Assembly: GCF_014217565.1 (NCBI RefSeq)
Contig: NZ_CP043661.1
Location: 5,642,001-5,706,000 of the forward strand
Source: Kribbella qitaiheensis
GTDB lineage: Bacteria > Actinomycetota > Actinomycetes > Propionibacteriales > Kribbellaceae
Direction of reading: 5' to 3'
Length of the DNA: 64,000 nucleotides
A model generated the notes under the pieces. That model ran no database searches and was not told the DNA's origin. It was given only the letters and a program-made list of their open reading frames with translations. This document shows positions 31,626-40,134 of this stretch, one piece after another. Numbering within the stretch: the first letter of the stretch is position 1; each line of letters begins with the position of its first letter. The translations under genes were made by a program, and so were the position numbers.

Positions 31626-33061
31626 AGCTTCTTGACCTGGTCGATGACGGTGAAGACGGCGAGGAAGCCGAAGGCCAGGAACGAGAAGACCATGACGGCG
31701 GTGCGGAGGCGGGTGATCCGGATGGCCCGGGGGAGGGCGCGGGAGTTCATCCACCAGAGCAGGCCGGAGTACACGAACATCATCGTGCCCGCGGTACAGG
31801 CCGAGATGACCAGCAGGACCAGTGGCTGGGTCAGGCCGGCCAGCAGGACGATGATGCCGAAGGCAACCAATCCCCAGACCAGCCAGAAGTAGAGCTTCGA
31901 CTCGGTCACCTTCGAGGTACGCAGGTAGCGGGCCTTGATCATGTCGGCAGCCAGTCGGGATGTGTAGTCGACGATCCCGGCCGCCGCCGCGAACAGCGAG
32001 AACGCGCCGATCGCCCAGAACAGGTAGCCGAACCAGCCGCCGACCAGGGACTGCAGCGTGACGCCCTCGATCTTGAGGAAGCTGATCTTGTTCTCCACCG
32101 CGGGATTCCCGAACAGGGTCGCGTGGGCAAGCATCGAGGTGAAGATGATCGTGATCACGGTGATGCCGACGAAGGTCGATGCCTGCTCGACGTTCGCGAA
32201 CTTCCACCAGCGCCGCCAGCGGGCAAGGTTCGGCTGGTCGGGTGGGAAGGTGTAGCCGTTCGCGGTCGGCTCGGCTTCTTCCTCTCCGGTGACTGGTGAG
32301 GTCAGGCGGGGGACGTGGACGCCCATGCCGAAGCCCTTGTCGCGGATCCAGTTGCTCTGGCAGAGGTTCTGCCCGCCGCCGGCCCCGGCGTACGCGATCG
32401 CACCCATCATCAGCGCGAAGCCGAGCTGGTTGACCGGGAACTCCGGGTGGGTGACGGCGTGGCCGAGCGCGCCGTACGTCTTGCCGCGGATGGCGAAGAT
32501 CAACGCCAGTACCACGAGCAGCGCGACGGCCGCGATCTTGACGAAGATGAGGCGCTCGAGCATCACGTAAACGACTGGCGCGAGGGTCAGGATCGCACCG
32601 ATCACCAGCAGGATGCCGATCGCGATCCAGCGTGGATCGCCGGCGCCGAAGAGGTAGGTGAGCATCGAGGCGGAGCTGGTGGCCCAGCCCGGCCAGAGGT
32701 TCGCGAAGTACGTCATGAGCGCGAAGAACAAACCCCAGTGCTTGCCGTACCGGTTGAAGCCGGTCAACGCTGTCTCACCAGTTGCCAGCGTGTACCGCTC
32801 GATCTCCATGTTCAGGAACCACTGGATGACGATGCCGACGACGGCGCCCCAGAGAAACACGAGGCCGACCTGCGAGGAGATATACGGCCACAGAATGAAC
32901 TCTCCGGAGGCCAACCCAACACCGGCCCCCACCATCCCGGGCCCGACGATCCGCCACGTCTGACTGGGCGGCTCAGGCAAATCCCGCACCTGTGGCGCGG
33001 GAAGATTCTTGGTCAGCAGATTGAACTGCTCACCACGGTCTCTGGGTTTGGTCTCCGCCAT
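31622..33061 (-). CDS. Nramp-fold transporter lacking canonical metal-site motifs
   Basis: The 479-aa protein has about 11 membrane segments in the order of the Nramp/SLC11 fold (PF01566-like). The TM1 region reads GPGMVGAGVGLASGEFILWP, not DPGN, and the TM6 region reads MMGAIAYAGAGGGQN, not MPH, so the residues that bind Mn or Fe in true Nramp proteins are absent. The cargo is therefore probably not a transition metal. A cytosolic loop (about 275-315) is acidic (SPVTGEEEAEPTANG). ATG 33061 follows GAGGAG. It is translationally coupled to DUF427. Confidence 0.8.
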   Translation of the reverse strand: MAETKPRDRGEQFNLLTKNLPAPQVRDLPEPPSQTWRIVGPGMVGAGVGLASGEFILWPYISSQVGLVFLWGAVVGIVIQWFLNMEIERYTLATGETALTGFNRYGKHWGLFFALMTYFANLWPGWATSSASMLTYLFGAGDPRWIAIGILLVIGAILTLAPVVYVMLERLIFVKIAAVALLVVLALIFAIRGKTYGALGHAVTHPEFPVNQLGFALMMGAIAYAGAGGGQNLCQSNWIRDKGFGMGVHVPRLTSPVTGEEEAEPTANGYTFPPDQPNLARWRRWWKFANVEQASTFVGITVITIIFTSMLAHATLFGNPAVENKISFLKIEGVTLQSLVGGWFGYLFWAIGAFSLFAAAAGIVDYTSRLAADMIKARYLRTSKVTESKLYFWLVWGLVAFGIIVLLAGLTQPLVLLVISACTAGTMMFVYSGLLWWMNSRALPRAIRITRLRTAVMVFSFLAFGFLAVFTVIDQVKKL

Positions 33062-33119
33062 GGGCTCCTCATTCCCTCGACCCCCCACCCCCGGACCCTA
33101 ACCAACCCAACCCGTACAG

Positions 33120-33204
33120 GCGACCCGACACAGGCCCCGCGGTGGCTGGAAAGGGAAGGAAGGCGAGAGGGGTAGCGACCCGACACGAGCGCCGCGGTGG
33201 CTGG
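33120..33204. repeat. 30-bp direct repeat in the divergent promoter region
   Basis: Copies at 33120-33149 and 33175-33204 share GCGACCCGACAC and CGCGGTGGCTGG exactly; only the central six bases differ. They are 55 bp apart, close to five helical turns. They lie between the Nramp-fold gene (minus) and the LuxR-type gene (plus), so they may be paired regulator sites. The gap 33062-33396 holds no other feature I can support. Confidence 0.6.
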
Positions 33205-33396
33205 GGTTGGGGGAGGCGGGAGCGGCGGCTGGTCTACGGACTCCGCCCGCCGGCGCTGAACGGGCTCGGGCTGGTCGGGGCTCTTCGCGAGTACGCCGCG
33301 ATGGTGTCGCACCGCGCCGACGGGAGCCGCTCGCGGCCCCTGCCCAGCCTCGCGGGTGGACCTCCGGCTGGCAGACTCCGGGGTGTGGATGGGGCT

Positions 33397-36369
33397 ATGG
33401 GCGGGACCGTGACGGTGCTGGTGGTGTCGTATGCCCCCGATGCTGGCGCGGTCACAGCGCCGGCGTACGTGCGTTTGGACGAGCTGGCCGACGGTCTCGC
33501 AGGCCACCGGCTGGTACTACGGAATGCCGCGTGGCCGGTCGTGCTCTTCGACGACCCAGCCGATGCGATCGCCGCAGCGCGAGTACTGCGTGAGCAGGCG
33601 GCCGGGATTCCCGCGGGACAGCTGCTTCGGATCGCGCTCCACAGCGGTGTCTCGCAGACAGCAGTCGTCCGTCACGCCGAACGCCTGAACGACGTCACCA
33701 ACCCGGGCCAAACCTTGCTGACAGCCCTCACCGCCGAGGGGGCACCGCCCGCGGCCGAGCTGGTGGACCTCGGCATCCACAGGCTCCGCGACCTTGGAGC
33801 CGGCGAACGCTTGTTCGCCCTTCAAAGTGGTGCTGCTGGGGAGTCGGCGGTGCCACGGTCGTTGGTGGCAGTCGCCAACAACCTGCCGGTGATGTTCACC
33901 TCGTTCATCGGGCGCCGGGCCGAGTTGGGCGCGATCAAGACCCAGCTCGCCGCGAGCCGGCTGATGACCTTGAGCGGTCCGGGTGGCAGCGGGAAGACCC
34001 GGCTGGCGGCTCAGGTCGCGGCCGAGTCGGCGGAGCGATGGCCGGACGGCGTGTGGTGGATCGACCTGGCCTCGGTCACCGACGGCGGGCAGGTGCCTGA
34101 GTTGGTGGCGTCGACCGTCGGCGTACCGGCCGGTGACGCTCGCCTGTTGACCCGACAGTTGCGGGATCGGAAGCTCCTGCTCTGCTTGGACAATTGCGAG
34201 CATCTGCTCGATCCGGTCGCCGAGTTGGTGGTCGCGCTGCAGAGCACCTGTCCGGAGATCACCGTGCTGACGACCAGCCGGGAGCCGTTGGACATCCCGG
34301 GTGAGTCGGTACGCCGGGTGCCGCCGCTGACGGTCAGCGAAGGGCCGGAGCTGTTCGTGGAGCGCGCCGGGTTCGTCCCGGCTGAGGGGGACGCGGAAGC
34401 GATTCGGTCGATCTGCCGCCGCCTGGACGGGATCCCGCTGGCGATCGAGTTGGCCGCCTCCTGGCTGCGCACCTTGACGCCGGGGCAGATCGAGGCTGGG
34501 CTGGACGATCGGTTCGCGCTACTGGTGCGGAACACGCGAGGTGTCGCGGCCCGGCAGCAGACGCTGGCGGCTTCGATCGATTGGAGCTACGACCTGCTCG
34601 AGGCCGGTGAGCGGGCGGTCTTCCGGCGGCTGGCGGTGTTCTCGGGCGGGTTCACGCTCGACGCGACCAGGGCGGTCTGCGAGGACCCCGCCGTACTGGA
34701 AACGCTCGGGCGATTAGTGGACAAGTCCCTCGTCGTCGCGGAGGAGGCGCGGTACCGGCTGCTGGAGACGATCCGTGAGTACGCCGGTACGCGGCTGGCC
34801 GAGGCCGGTGAGACGGAACAGGTGCGGGAGCTTCACCTGGCCTACTTCCTGAGCGTCGCGGAGAACGCCGTACCACTGCTCGACCAGAACCGAGATGCGT
34901 GGCGCGCGGTGATCGAGCCGGATCGCGACAATTTCCGCGCAGCTCTGGACCACGGCCTATCAGCAGCGGAAGTCTCCGGAAGACGGCTGGCTGCTGCCCT
35001 GCCGTGGCTGTGGAACCTGGGCGCTACTGGACAGGAAGGAATCGGCTACCTGCGCAGCGCGATCGCATTGGCGCCCGATGATCGATCATTGCTGCAGGCA
35101 AGATTGTTGTACGGGTATGCGACGGTCGCCGACACCGCCAGCCCGTTCGACTTCGACGCAGCCGAGCGCGGCCTCGAGCTCGCCACCGAACTCGGCGACG
35201 ACCGGCTGCGAGCCCACTGCCTCGCTTTGGTTGCTGTTGGCAAGTTCTCCACCGACTTCGATGCCGCGTGGGAGCTGTGTGCCGAAGGCCGGCTGCTGGC
35301 CGAGTCGATCGAGGACGTCGGTGCCCGCGATGCCAATCTCGCCTTGCAGTGCGTGTTTCTGGTGCTGCGAGACCGGCATGAGGAGGCGCGTCCCTTGCTC
35401 GGACTTGTTGCCGGCGGCCTGATCTCCCGCGGCGAACGCGGGATCGCGACCACCGTCGTCTCCTTACTCGCCTCGAGCCTCGCCTCGACCGGTGAGCTGG
35501 CCGAGGCGGTGAAGACCGCGGAGCGGGCGCTGGCGATCGCTGAGCCGCTCGGCGACTTCCATCGGGTCGGCGTGGCCCGTGGCCAGCTCGCGCAGTTGCT
35601 CGCGAAGTCCGGCGAGGTGGAGGCCGCACTGGAGTCGATGCGCCCGTTCCTCGAACTCGTCGCGGGCTCGCCGGTTCCTGGTCTCGGTCAGGTGATGGGC
35701 GACCTCTACCGCCGGTCAGGGGACCTCGACCGCGCGATCGACTGGTTGCGACAGGCCACCCCGACCGAAGGTCCGGCCGCCGATTCGTACTGGCCGGCGA
35801 TGACCATGCCGTTGCTGGGCACGGCACTTCGGGAGGCGGGACAGGTCGACGAGGCCGCCGCGATACTCGACCGCGCCGTCGTCCTCGCCCGTCGCTACAA
35901 GCTGCCGAAGATCCTCGCCGACGCGCTGGAGCAGCAGGGCTATCTAGCGATGGACCAGGACCCGGACAAAGCCGCGGACCTCTTCCACGAGTCCTTGACC
36001 ATCCGCGTCGACCACGGCCTCCGCCTCTACTGGCCGGACAGCCTTGCAGCGTTGACGAAACTGGCCAAGCACACCAACCGCCCCCTCGACACCACCCGGC
36101 TGGCCGAGCTGAGCCTCGACGAAGCGGTTGCCTACGTACGCCGTACGCGCGGCACCCGCGGCCGCCCATCTACCGGCTGGCCAAGCCTCACTCCCACCGA
36201 ACGCCAGGTGGTCGCCCTGGCCGTCGAGGGCCTCAGCAACCCCGAGATCGGCACCCGCCTCTACATGAGCCGAGGCACGGTCAAAACCCACCTGGCCCAC
36301 GTCTACACCAAACTCAACGTAGCCAACCGCACCGAACTGGCCGCCCTCGCGGCAACTATCGCCCGCTAG
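33397..36369 (+). CDS. Large ATPase-LuxR transcriptional regulator with degenerate N-terminal cyclase-like domain
   Basis: The protein of about 990 aa has four parts. Residues about 1-145 resemble a class III nucleotidyl-cyclase homology domain (RIALHSGVSQ, LVDLGIHRLRDLGAGERLFAL) but lack recognisable catalytic metal-binding aspartates. Then come an NB-ARC/AAA ATPase with P-loop LSGPGGSGKTRLA and Walker B KLLLCLDNCEHL, a long TPR-like helical region (about 490-880), and a C-terminal LuxR HTH (LTPTERQVVALAVEGLSNPE ... VKTHLAHVYTKLNV). ATG 33397 is the likely start; an upstream in-frame stretch is Arg/Gly-rich and unlike the family. Targets are unknown; the adjacent MMPL gene is convergent. Confidence 0.85.
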   Translation: MGGTVTVLVVSYAPDAGAVTAPAYVRLDELADGLAGHRLVLRNAAWPVVLFDDPADAIAAARVLREQAAGIPAGQLLRIALHSGVSQTAVVRHAERLNDVTNPGQTLLTALTAEGAPPAAELVDLGIHRLRDLGAGERLFALQSGAAGESAVPRSLVAVANNLPVMFTSFIGRRAELGAIKTQLAASRLMTLSGPGGSGKTRLAAQVAAESAERWPDGVWWIDLASVTDGGQVPELVASTVGVPAGDARLLTRQLRDRKLLLCLDNCEHLLDPVAELVVALQSTCPEITVLTTSREPLDIPGESVRRVPPLTVSEGPELFVERAGFVPAEGDAEAIRSICRRLDGIPLAIELAASWLRTLTPGQIEAGLDDRFALLVRNTRGVAARQQTLAASIDWSYDLLEAGERAVFRRLAVFSGGFTLDATRAVCEDPAVLETLGRLVDKSLVVAEEARYRLLETIREYAGTRLAEAGETEQVRELHLAYFLSVAENAVPLLDQNRDAWRAVIEPDRDNFRAALDHGLSAAEVSGRRLAAALPWLWNLGATGQEGIGYLRSAIALAPDDRSLLQARLLYGYATVADTASPFDFDAAERGLELATELGDDRLRAHCLALVAVGKFSTDFDAAWELCAEGRLLAESIEDVGARDANLALQCVFLVLRDRHEEARPLLGLVAGGLISRGERGIATTVVSLLASSLASTGELAEAVKTAERALAIAEPLGDFHRVGVARGQLAQLLAKSGEVEAALESMRPFLELVAGSPVPGLGQVMGDLYRRSGDLDRAIDWLRQATPTEGPAADSYWPAMTMPLLGTALREAGQVDEAAAILDRAVVLARRYKLPKILADALEQQGYLAMDQDPDKAADLFHESLTIRVDHGLRLYWPDSLAALTKLAKHTNRPLDTTRLAELSLDEAVAYVRRTRGTRGRPSTGWPSLTPTERQVVALAVEGLSNPEIGTRLYMSRGTVKTHLAHVYTKLNVANRTELAALAATIAR

Positions 36370-38536
36370 CCGCGGCCTGCCACCGTTGGCCCTTCTGGTC
36401 GGGCTGTTCGGCCTTGGCGAGCTTGCTCGGCCACCAGATGTGGCGGCCGACGTCGTGGGAGAGGGCGGGGACGAGCAGGGAGCGGACGACCGTGGTGTCG
36501 AGCAGTACGCCGAAGCCGACCATGAACGCGATCTGGGCCAGGAACAGGATCGGTACTACGCCCAGCGCGGAGAAGGTGGCTGCGAGGACGACACCGGCGG
36601 AGGTGATCACGCCGCCGGTGACCGCCAGCCCGGTCAGGATGCCCGGCCGGGTGCCCTGCTCGATCGACTCCTCGCGGACCCTGGTCATCAGGAAGATCGA
36701 ATAGTCGATGCCCAGGGCAACCAGGAAGACGAACGCGTAGAGCGGGATCGACGCGTCCGCGCCGGGGAAGTCGAAGACGTGGTTGAAGACCAGCGCGCTG
36801 ATCCCGACCGTCGCGCCGAACGAGAGCACGTTGCAGATCACCAGCAGGATCGCCGCGACGACCGACCGGAGCAGCAGCATCAGGACCACGAAGATGACCG
36901 CGAGGATGGTCGGGATGATCACCTTGAGGTCGCGGTTGCTCGCATCCATCACGTCGAGGTTGATCGCGGTGTTACCGCCGACCAGGATGTCCGGGCTGAC
37001 CGTGTCCAGCTCGGTCCGCAGGTGTTTGACCACCTTGGTCGCGTCGGGGGAGTCGGCCGCGACCTTGAGCGTCGCCTGCACCAGCACCTTGCCGTCGACC
37101 ACCTTCGGCGGGGTGCCCGGTCTGATCGACGCCGAGGCGGCCGCCACGCCGTCGACCTTGGTGGCGGTCTGGACCACCTGATCGGCCAGCGCGACCGGCG
37201 TGAGGATCTGCACCGGCGTACCGGCACCCGCGTCGAAGTGCTTGGCGAGCTCCTCCTGGCCGGTGACGGACTCGACCTTGTTCAGGAAGAGGTCCTCCTG
37301 CGAGATGCCCGAGGCCTTGAAGGTGGGCAGGAAGAGGCCGCAGGCGATCAGGGCCAGCGCGCTGATCGCCCAGACCTTGCGCGGGCTGCGGCCGACCAGG
37401 CCGGAGACGCGTCCCCACAGCTTGCGGCCGCCGACCTGGTCCTTGGCGTGCACGTGGTCGAGGCGGGGAGTGGCCGGCCAGAAGATCCGGCGGCCGAAGG
37501 CGAGCAGGATCGCGGGCAGGAAGGTCATCGAGGAGATCAGCGCGCCGGCGATACCGATGGCGCCGACCGGGCCGAGACCCTTCGTGCTCCCGAGTTGGGA
37601 CAGCAGCAGGCAGAGCAGACCGAGGATGACGGTCGCCGCGCTTGCGGCGATCGGCTCGACCGCTGCCCGCCAGGCGACGCGCATCGCCTGGTATTTGCTC
37701 TCGTAGTCGTGCAGCTCTTCCTTGTATCGCGAGACGAGCAGCAACGAATAGTCCGTGGCGGCGCCGACGACGAGGATGAAGAGGATGCCCTGACTCTGGC
37801 CGTTCAGCCCGATCACGTCGTTCTTGGCCAGCGGATAGACCACCAAGGCCGCCAGCGCGAGCCCGAAGACGGCGGTCAGCAGTACTGCGATGGGCAGGAC
37901 CGGGCTGCGGTAGACGATCAGCAGGATCACGAAGACGACGGCGAGAGCGACGCCGAGCAGGATCCCGTCGATCCCACCGAAGGCGGTGACGAAGTCGGCG
38001 AACACGCCACCCGGTCCGGTCACGTAGACCTTCAGGCCGGTCGGGGTGAGCGTCTGCTTGATCTCGCCGCGCATCTGGTCGGCGACCGCGAACAGGGCGG
38101 TCTCGCCGTTCTTGACCACGTCGTCGAGGTTGTCGCCGTTCAGCTCGAGGGTGATCAGCAATGCCTTCTTGTCGGCCGACGGGATGATCGTCTTCGCCGG
38201 CGCGGTGAGGTACTGGCCGATCGTCTTGCCGGCACCGAGGTCGATCGACGGCACCTTGGCGAGGAAGGCGTTCGCCTTGGTGACGTCGTCGGCGGTGATC
38301 CCGCTGTCGCGCTCGATCAGGACGAAGTACGGCAGCGCCTTGGAATCGACGAACTTGGCCGACTCGTTGTTGACCAGGGTCGACTCGGCCTGTTTGGGCA
38401 GGAAGTTCGCGTTGTCGTTCTCCTGGACCTCGCTCAGCCGGCCGACCGTCGGCCCGCCGATCGCGCCCAGCACCAGCCAGCCGATCAGTACCGCCGCGAT
38501 TCCCGCCCGCCATGCCCAGCGCCGGTTGTTCCGCAC
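36356..38536 (-). CDS. MMPL/RND-family exporter
   Basis: The 726-aa membrane protein has the RND layout: TM1, a periplasmic porter domain, TM2-6, a second porter domain, TM8-12. The proton-relay Asp-Tyr pairs are present in both halves (GAATDYSLLLVSRYKEEL and LGIDYSIFLMTRVREES). Actinobacterial MmpL-like proteins export lipids, siderophores or drugs. It is monocistronic; the 3' end overlaps the LuxR-type gene by 14 bases. The cargo cannot be predicted. Confidence 0.9.
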   Translation of the reverse strand: MRNNRRWAWRAGIAAVLIGWLVLGAIGGPTVGRLSEVQENDNANFLPKQAESTLVNNESAKFVDSKALPYFVLIERDSGITADDVTKANAFLAKVPSIDLGAGKTIGQYLTAPAKTIIPSADKKALLITLELNGDNLDDVVKNGETALFAVADQMRGEIKQTLTPTGLKVYVTGPGGVFADFVTAFGGIDGILLGVALAVVFVILLIVYRSPVLPIAVLLTAVFGLALAALVVYPLAKNDVIGLNGQSQGILFILVVGAATDYSLLLVSRYKEELHDYESKYQAMRVAWRAAVEPIAASAATVILGLLCLLLSQLGSTKGLGPVGAIGIAGALISSMTFLPAILLAFGRRIFWPATPRLDHVHAKDQVGGRKLWGRVSGLVGRSPRKVWAISALALIACGLFLPTFKASGISQEDLFLNKVESVTGQEELAKHFDAGAGTPVQILTPVALADQVVQTATKVDGVAAASASIRPGTPPKVVDGKVLVQATLKVAADSPDATKVVKHLRTELDTVSPDILVGGNTAINLDVMDASNRDLKVIIPTILAVIFVVLMLLLRSVVAAILLVICNVLSFGATVGISALVFNHVFDFPGADASIPLYAFVFLVALGIDYSIFLMTRVREESIEQGTRPGILTGLAVTGGVITSAGVVLAATFSALGVVPILFLAQIAFMVGFGVLLDTTVVRSLLVPALSHDVGRHIWWPSKLAKAEQPDQKGQRWQAAASGR

Positions 38537-38669
38537 CCGCGTCCCCTATCCCTCGGTTGACGGCACAGTACCCAGTTGCGTCGACAGCGCCCGGCACCGG
38601 CTGGGCGACCCCGGTGCGGCGACTTCTCTCAGTCGCCCGCGACCGGTGTGCGGGAGCCGTTTCGACGGC

Positions 38670-38696
38670 GTAACAACGAGATGACCGCTCGGAAAC
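38670..38696 (+). promoter_or_regulatory. GlnR-type nitrogen-control site upstream of narK
   Basis: GTAAC (38670-38674), ATGAC (38681-38685) and GAAAC (38692-38696) are each separated by six bases, giving the 11-bp periodicity of GlnR boxes (GTnAC/GAAAC half-sites). The site lies about 55 bp before the narK start. GlnR controls nitrate and nitrite assimilation in actinomycetes. Confidence 0.7.
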
Positions 38697-38751
38697 ACCC
38701 CGGTCATAGCGTCCTGGCCTAATCAGTGAGGTCGGATGATCGGAGACAGGA

Positions 38752-40134
38752 ATGACGCTCGAGGCAGGGACTGAGGTCGTAACTCCGCGCGAGCGGACCG
38801 GTGCGATAGGTACGGTCGAGGCGCCCCGGCGGGGCCGCTGGATCGACGTCTGGGACCCCGAGGACGCCGGTTTCTGGGCCGAGAAGGGTCGCCGGGTGGC
38901 CCGGCGCAACCTGTGGCCGTCGATCTTCGCCGAGTTCCTCGGCTTCTCGGTCTGGCAGCTGTGGAGCATCGTCGTGGTGTCGCTGCCGGCGGCGGGCTTC
39001 GCCTACAGCACCGACCAGATGTTCTGGCTGGTCGCGCTGCCGAGCCTGGTCGGCGCCACCCTCCGGCTGCCGTACACGTTCGCCGTACCCAAGTTCGGTG
39101 GTCGCAACTGGACGATGGTGTCCGCGCTGCTGCTGCTGATCCCGACCACCGGCCTGGCGTTCTTCGTCAGCCGCCCGGATACCCCGTTCTGGCTGATGGC
39201 CCTGGTCGCGGCCACCGCGGGCGTCGGCGGCGGCAACTTCGCCAGCAGTATGACGAACATCTCCTTCTTCTTCCCCGAGCGGGACAAGGGCTTCGCGCTC
39301 GGGATCAACGCGGCCGGCGGCAACCTCGGCGTGGCCGTGGTCCAGCTGCTGGTGCCGATCGTGATCGTCGCGGGAGCCGGGCTCACGCTCGGCCGGGCCG
39401 GCCTGATGTGGCTGCCGCTGATCCTGCTGGCCGTCGTACTGGCCTGGCGCCTGATGGACAACCTGTCCGCGGCGACCTCGTCGTTCCGGGCCTCGATCGC
39501 GGCGGCGAAGCGGCCGCACACCTGGGTGATCTCCTTCCTCTACATCGGCACGTTCGGCTCGTTCATCGGCTTCTCGGCTGCCTTCCCGCTGCTGATCAAG
39601 ACGACCTTCCCGCACATCACGGTGGCCCACATCGCCTTCCTCGGCGCACTGGTCGGCTCGGTCTCGCGGCCGTTCGGCGGCAAACTGGCCGACCGGATCG
39701 GCGGCGCCAAGGTGACGGTGGCGGCCTTCCTGGTGATGGGTCTCGGCATCCTGGCCGCGATCACCGCGCTGAACGCGGGCAGCTTCACCGGGTTCCTGCT
39801 CAGCTTCCTGGTGCTGTTCGTGGCCAGCGGCGCCGGCAACGGTTCGACGTACCGGATGATCCCGGCGGTCTTCCGCCAGACCACTCTTGACCTGGACGGC
39901 AAGCCGGAGCCGATCCGGGCCCGGCGGGAGGCGGCCGCCTGTATCGGGATCGCTTCGGCCATCGGTGCGTACGGCGGCTTCCTGGTACCGCGCGGCTTCG
40001 CGATGTCCACCGGGCACTTCGGCTCGCTGGTCCCGGCCCTGTACAGCTTCTGCGGCTTCTACGTCGTGTGTCTGGCAGTCACCTACTTCTGCTACCTGCG
40101 TCGCGGTGGCCCGCTCAGTAAGGAGCGTGTGTGA
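38752..40134 (+). CDS. narK: NarK-type nitrate/nitrite transporter (MFS)
   Basis: The 460-aa protein has 12 membrane segments and NarK signatures: a nitrate-signature-like glycine-rich stretch (ATAGVGGGNFASSMTNISFFF), INAAGGNLGVAVVQLL and a second GAGNGSTYRMIP. The N-terminal 50 residues are cytosolic. It imports nitrate or exports/imports nitrite for the downstream reductase. The stop overlaps nirB. No nitrate reductase gene lies in this window, so nitrite import, or a reductase encoded elsewhere, is implied. Confidence 0.92.
   Translation: MTLEAGTEVVTPRERTGAIGTVEAPRRGRWIDVWDPEDAGFWAEKGRRVARRNLWPSIFAEFLGFSVWQLWSIVVVSLPAAGFAYSTDQMFWLVALPSLVGATLRLPYTFAVPKFGGRNWTMVSALLLLIPTTGLAFFVSRPDTPFWLMALVAATAGVGGGNFASSMTNISFFFPERDKGFALGINAAGGNLGVAVVQLLVPIVIVAGAGLTLGRAGLMWLPLILLAVVLAWRLMDNLSAATSSFRASIAAAKRPHTWVISFLYIGTFGSFIGFSAAFPLLIKTTFPHITVAHIAFLGALVGSVSRPFGGKLADRIGGAKVTVAAFLVMGLGILAAITALNAGSFTGFLLSFLVLFVASGAGNGSTYRMIPAVFRQTTLDLDGKPEPIRARREAAACIGIASAIGAYGGFLVPRGFAMSTGHFGSLVPALYSFCGFYVVCLAVTYFCYLRRGGPLSKERV

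Noticed and set aside
36386..38560. A 724-codon plus-strand frame across the MmpL-like gene
   Set aside because: The minus frame has RND Asp-Tyr motifs and correct topology; the plus frame is a Gln/Asp/Arg-rich shadow.
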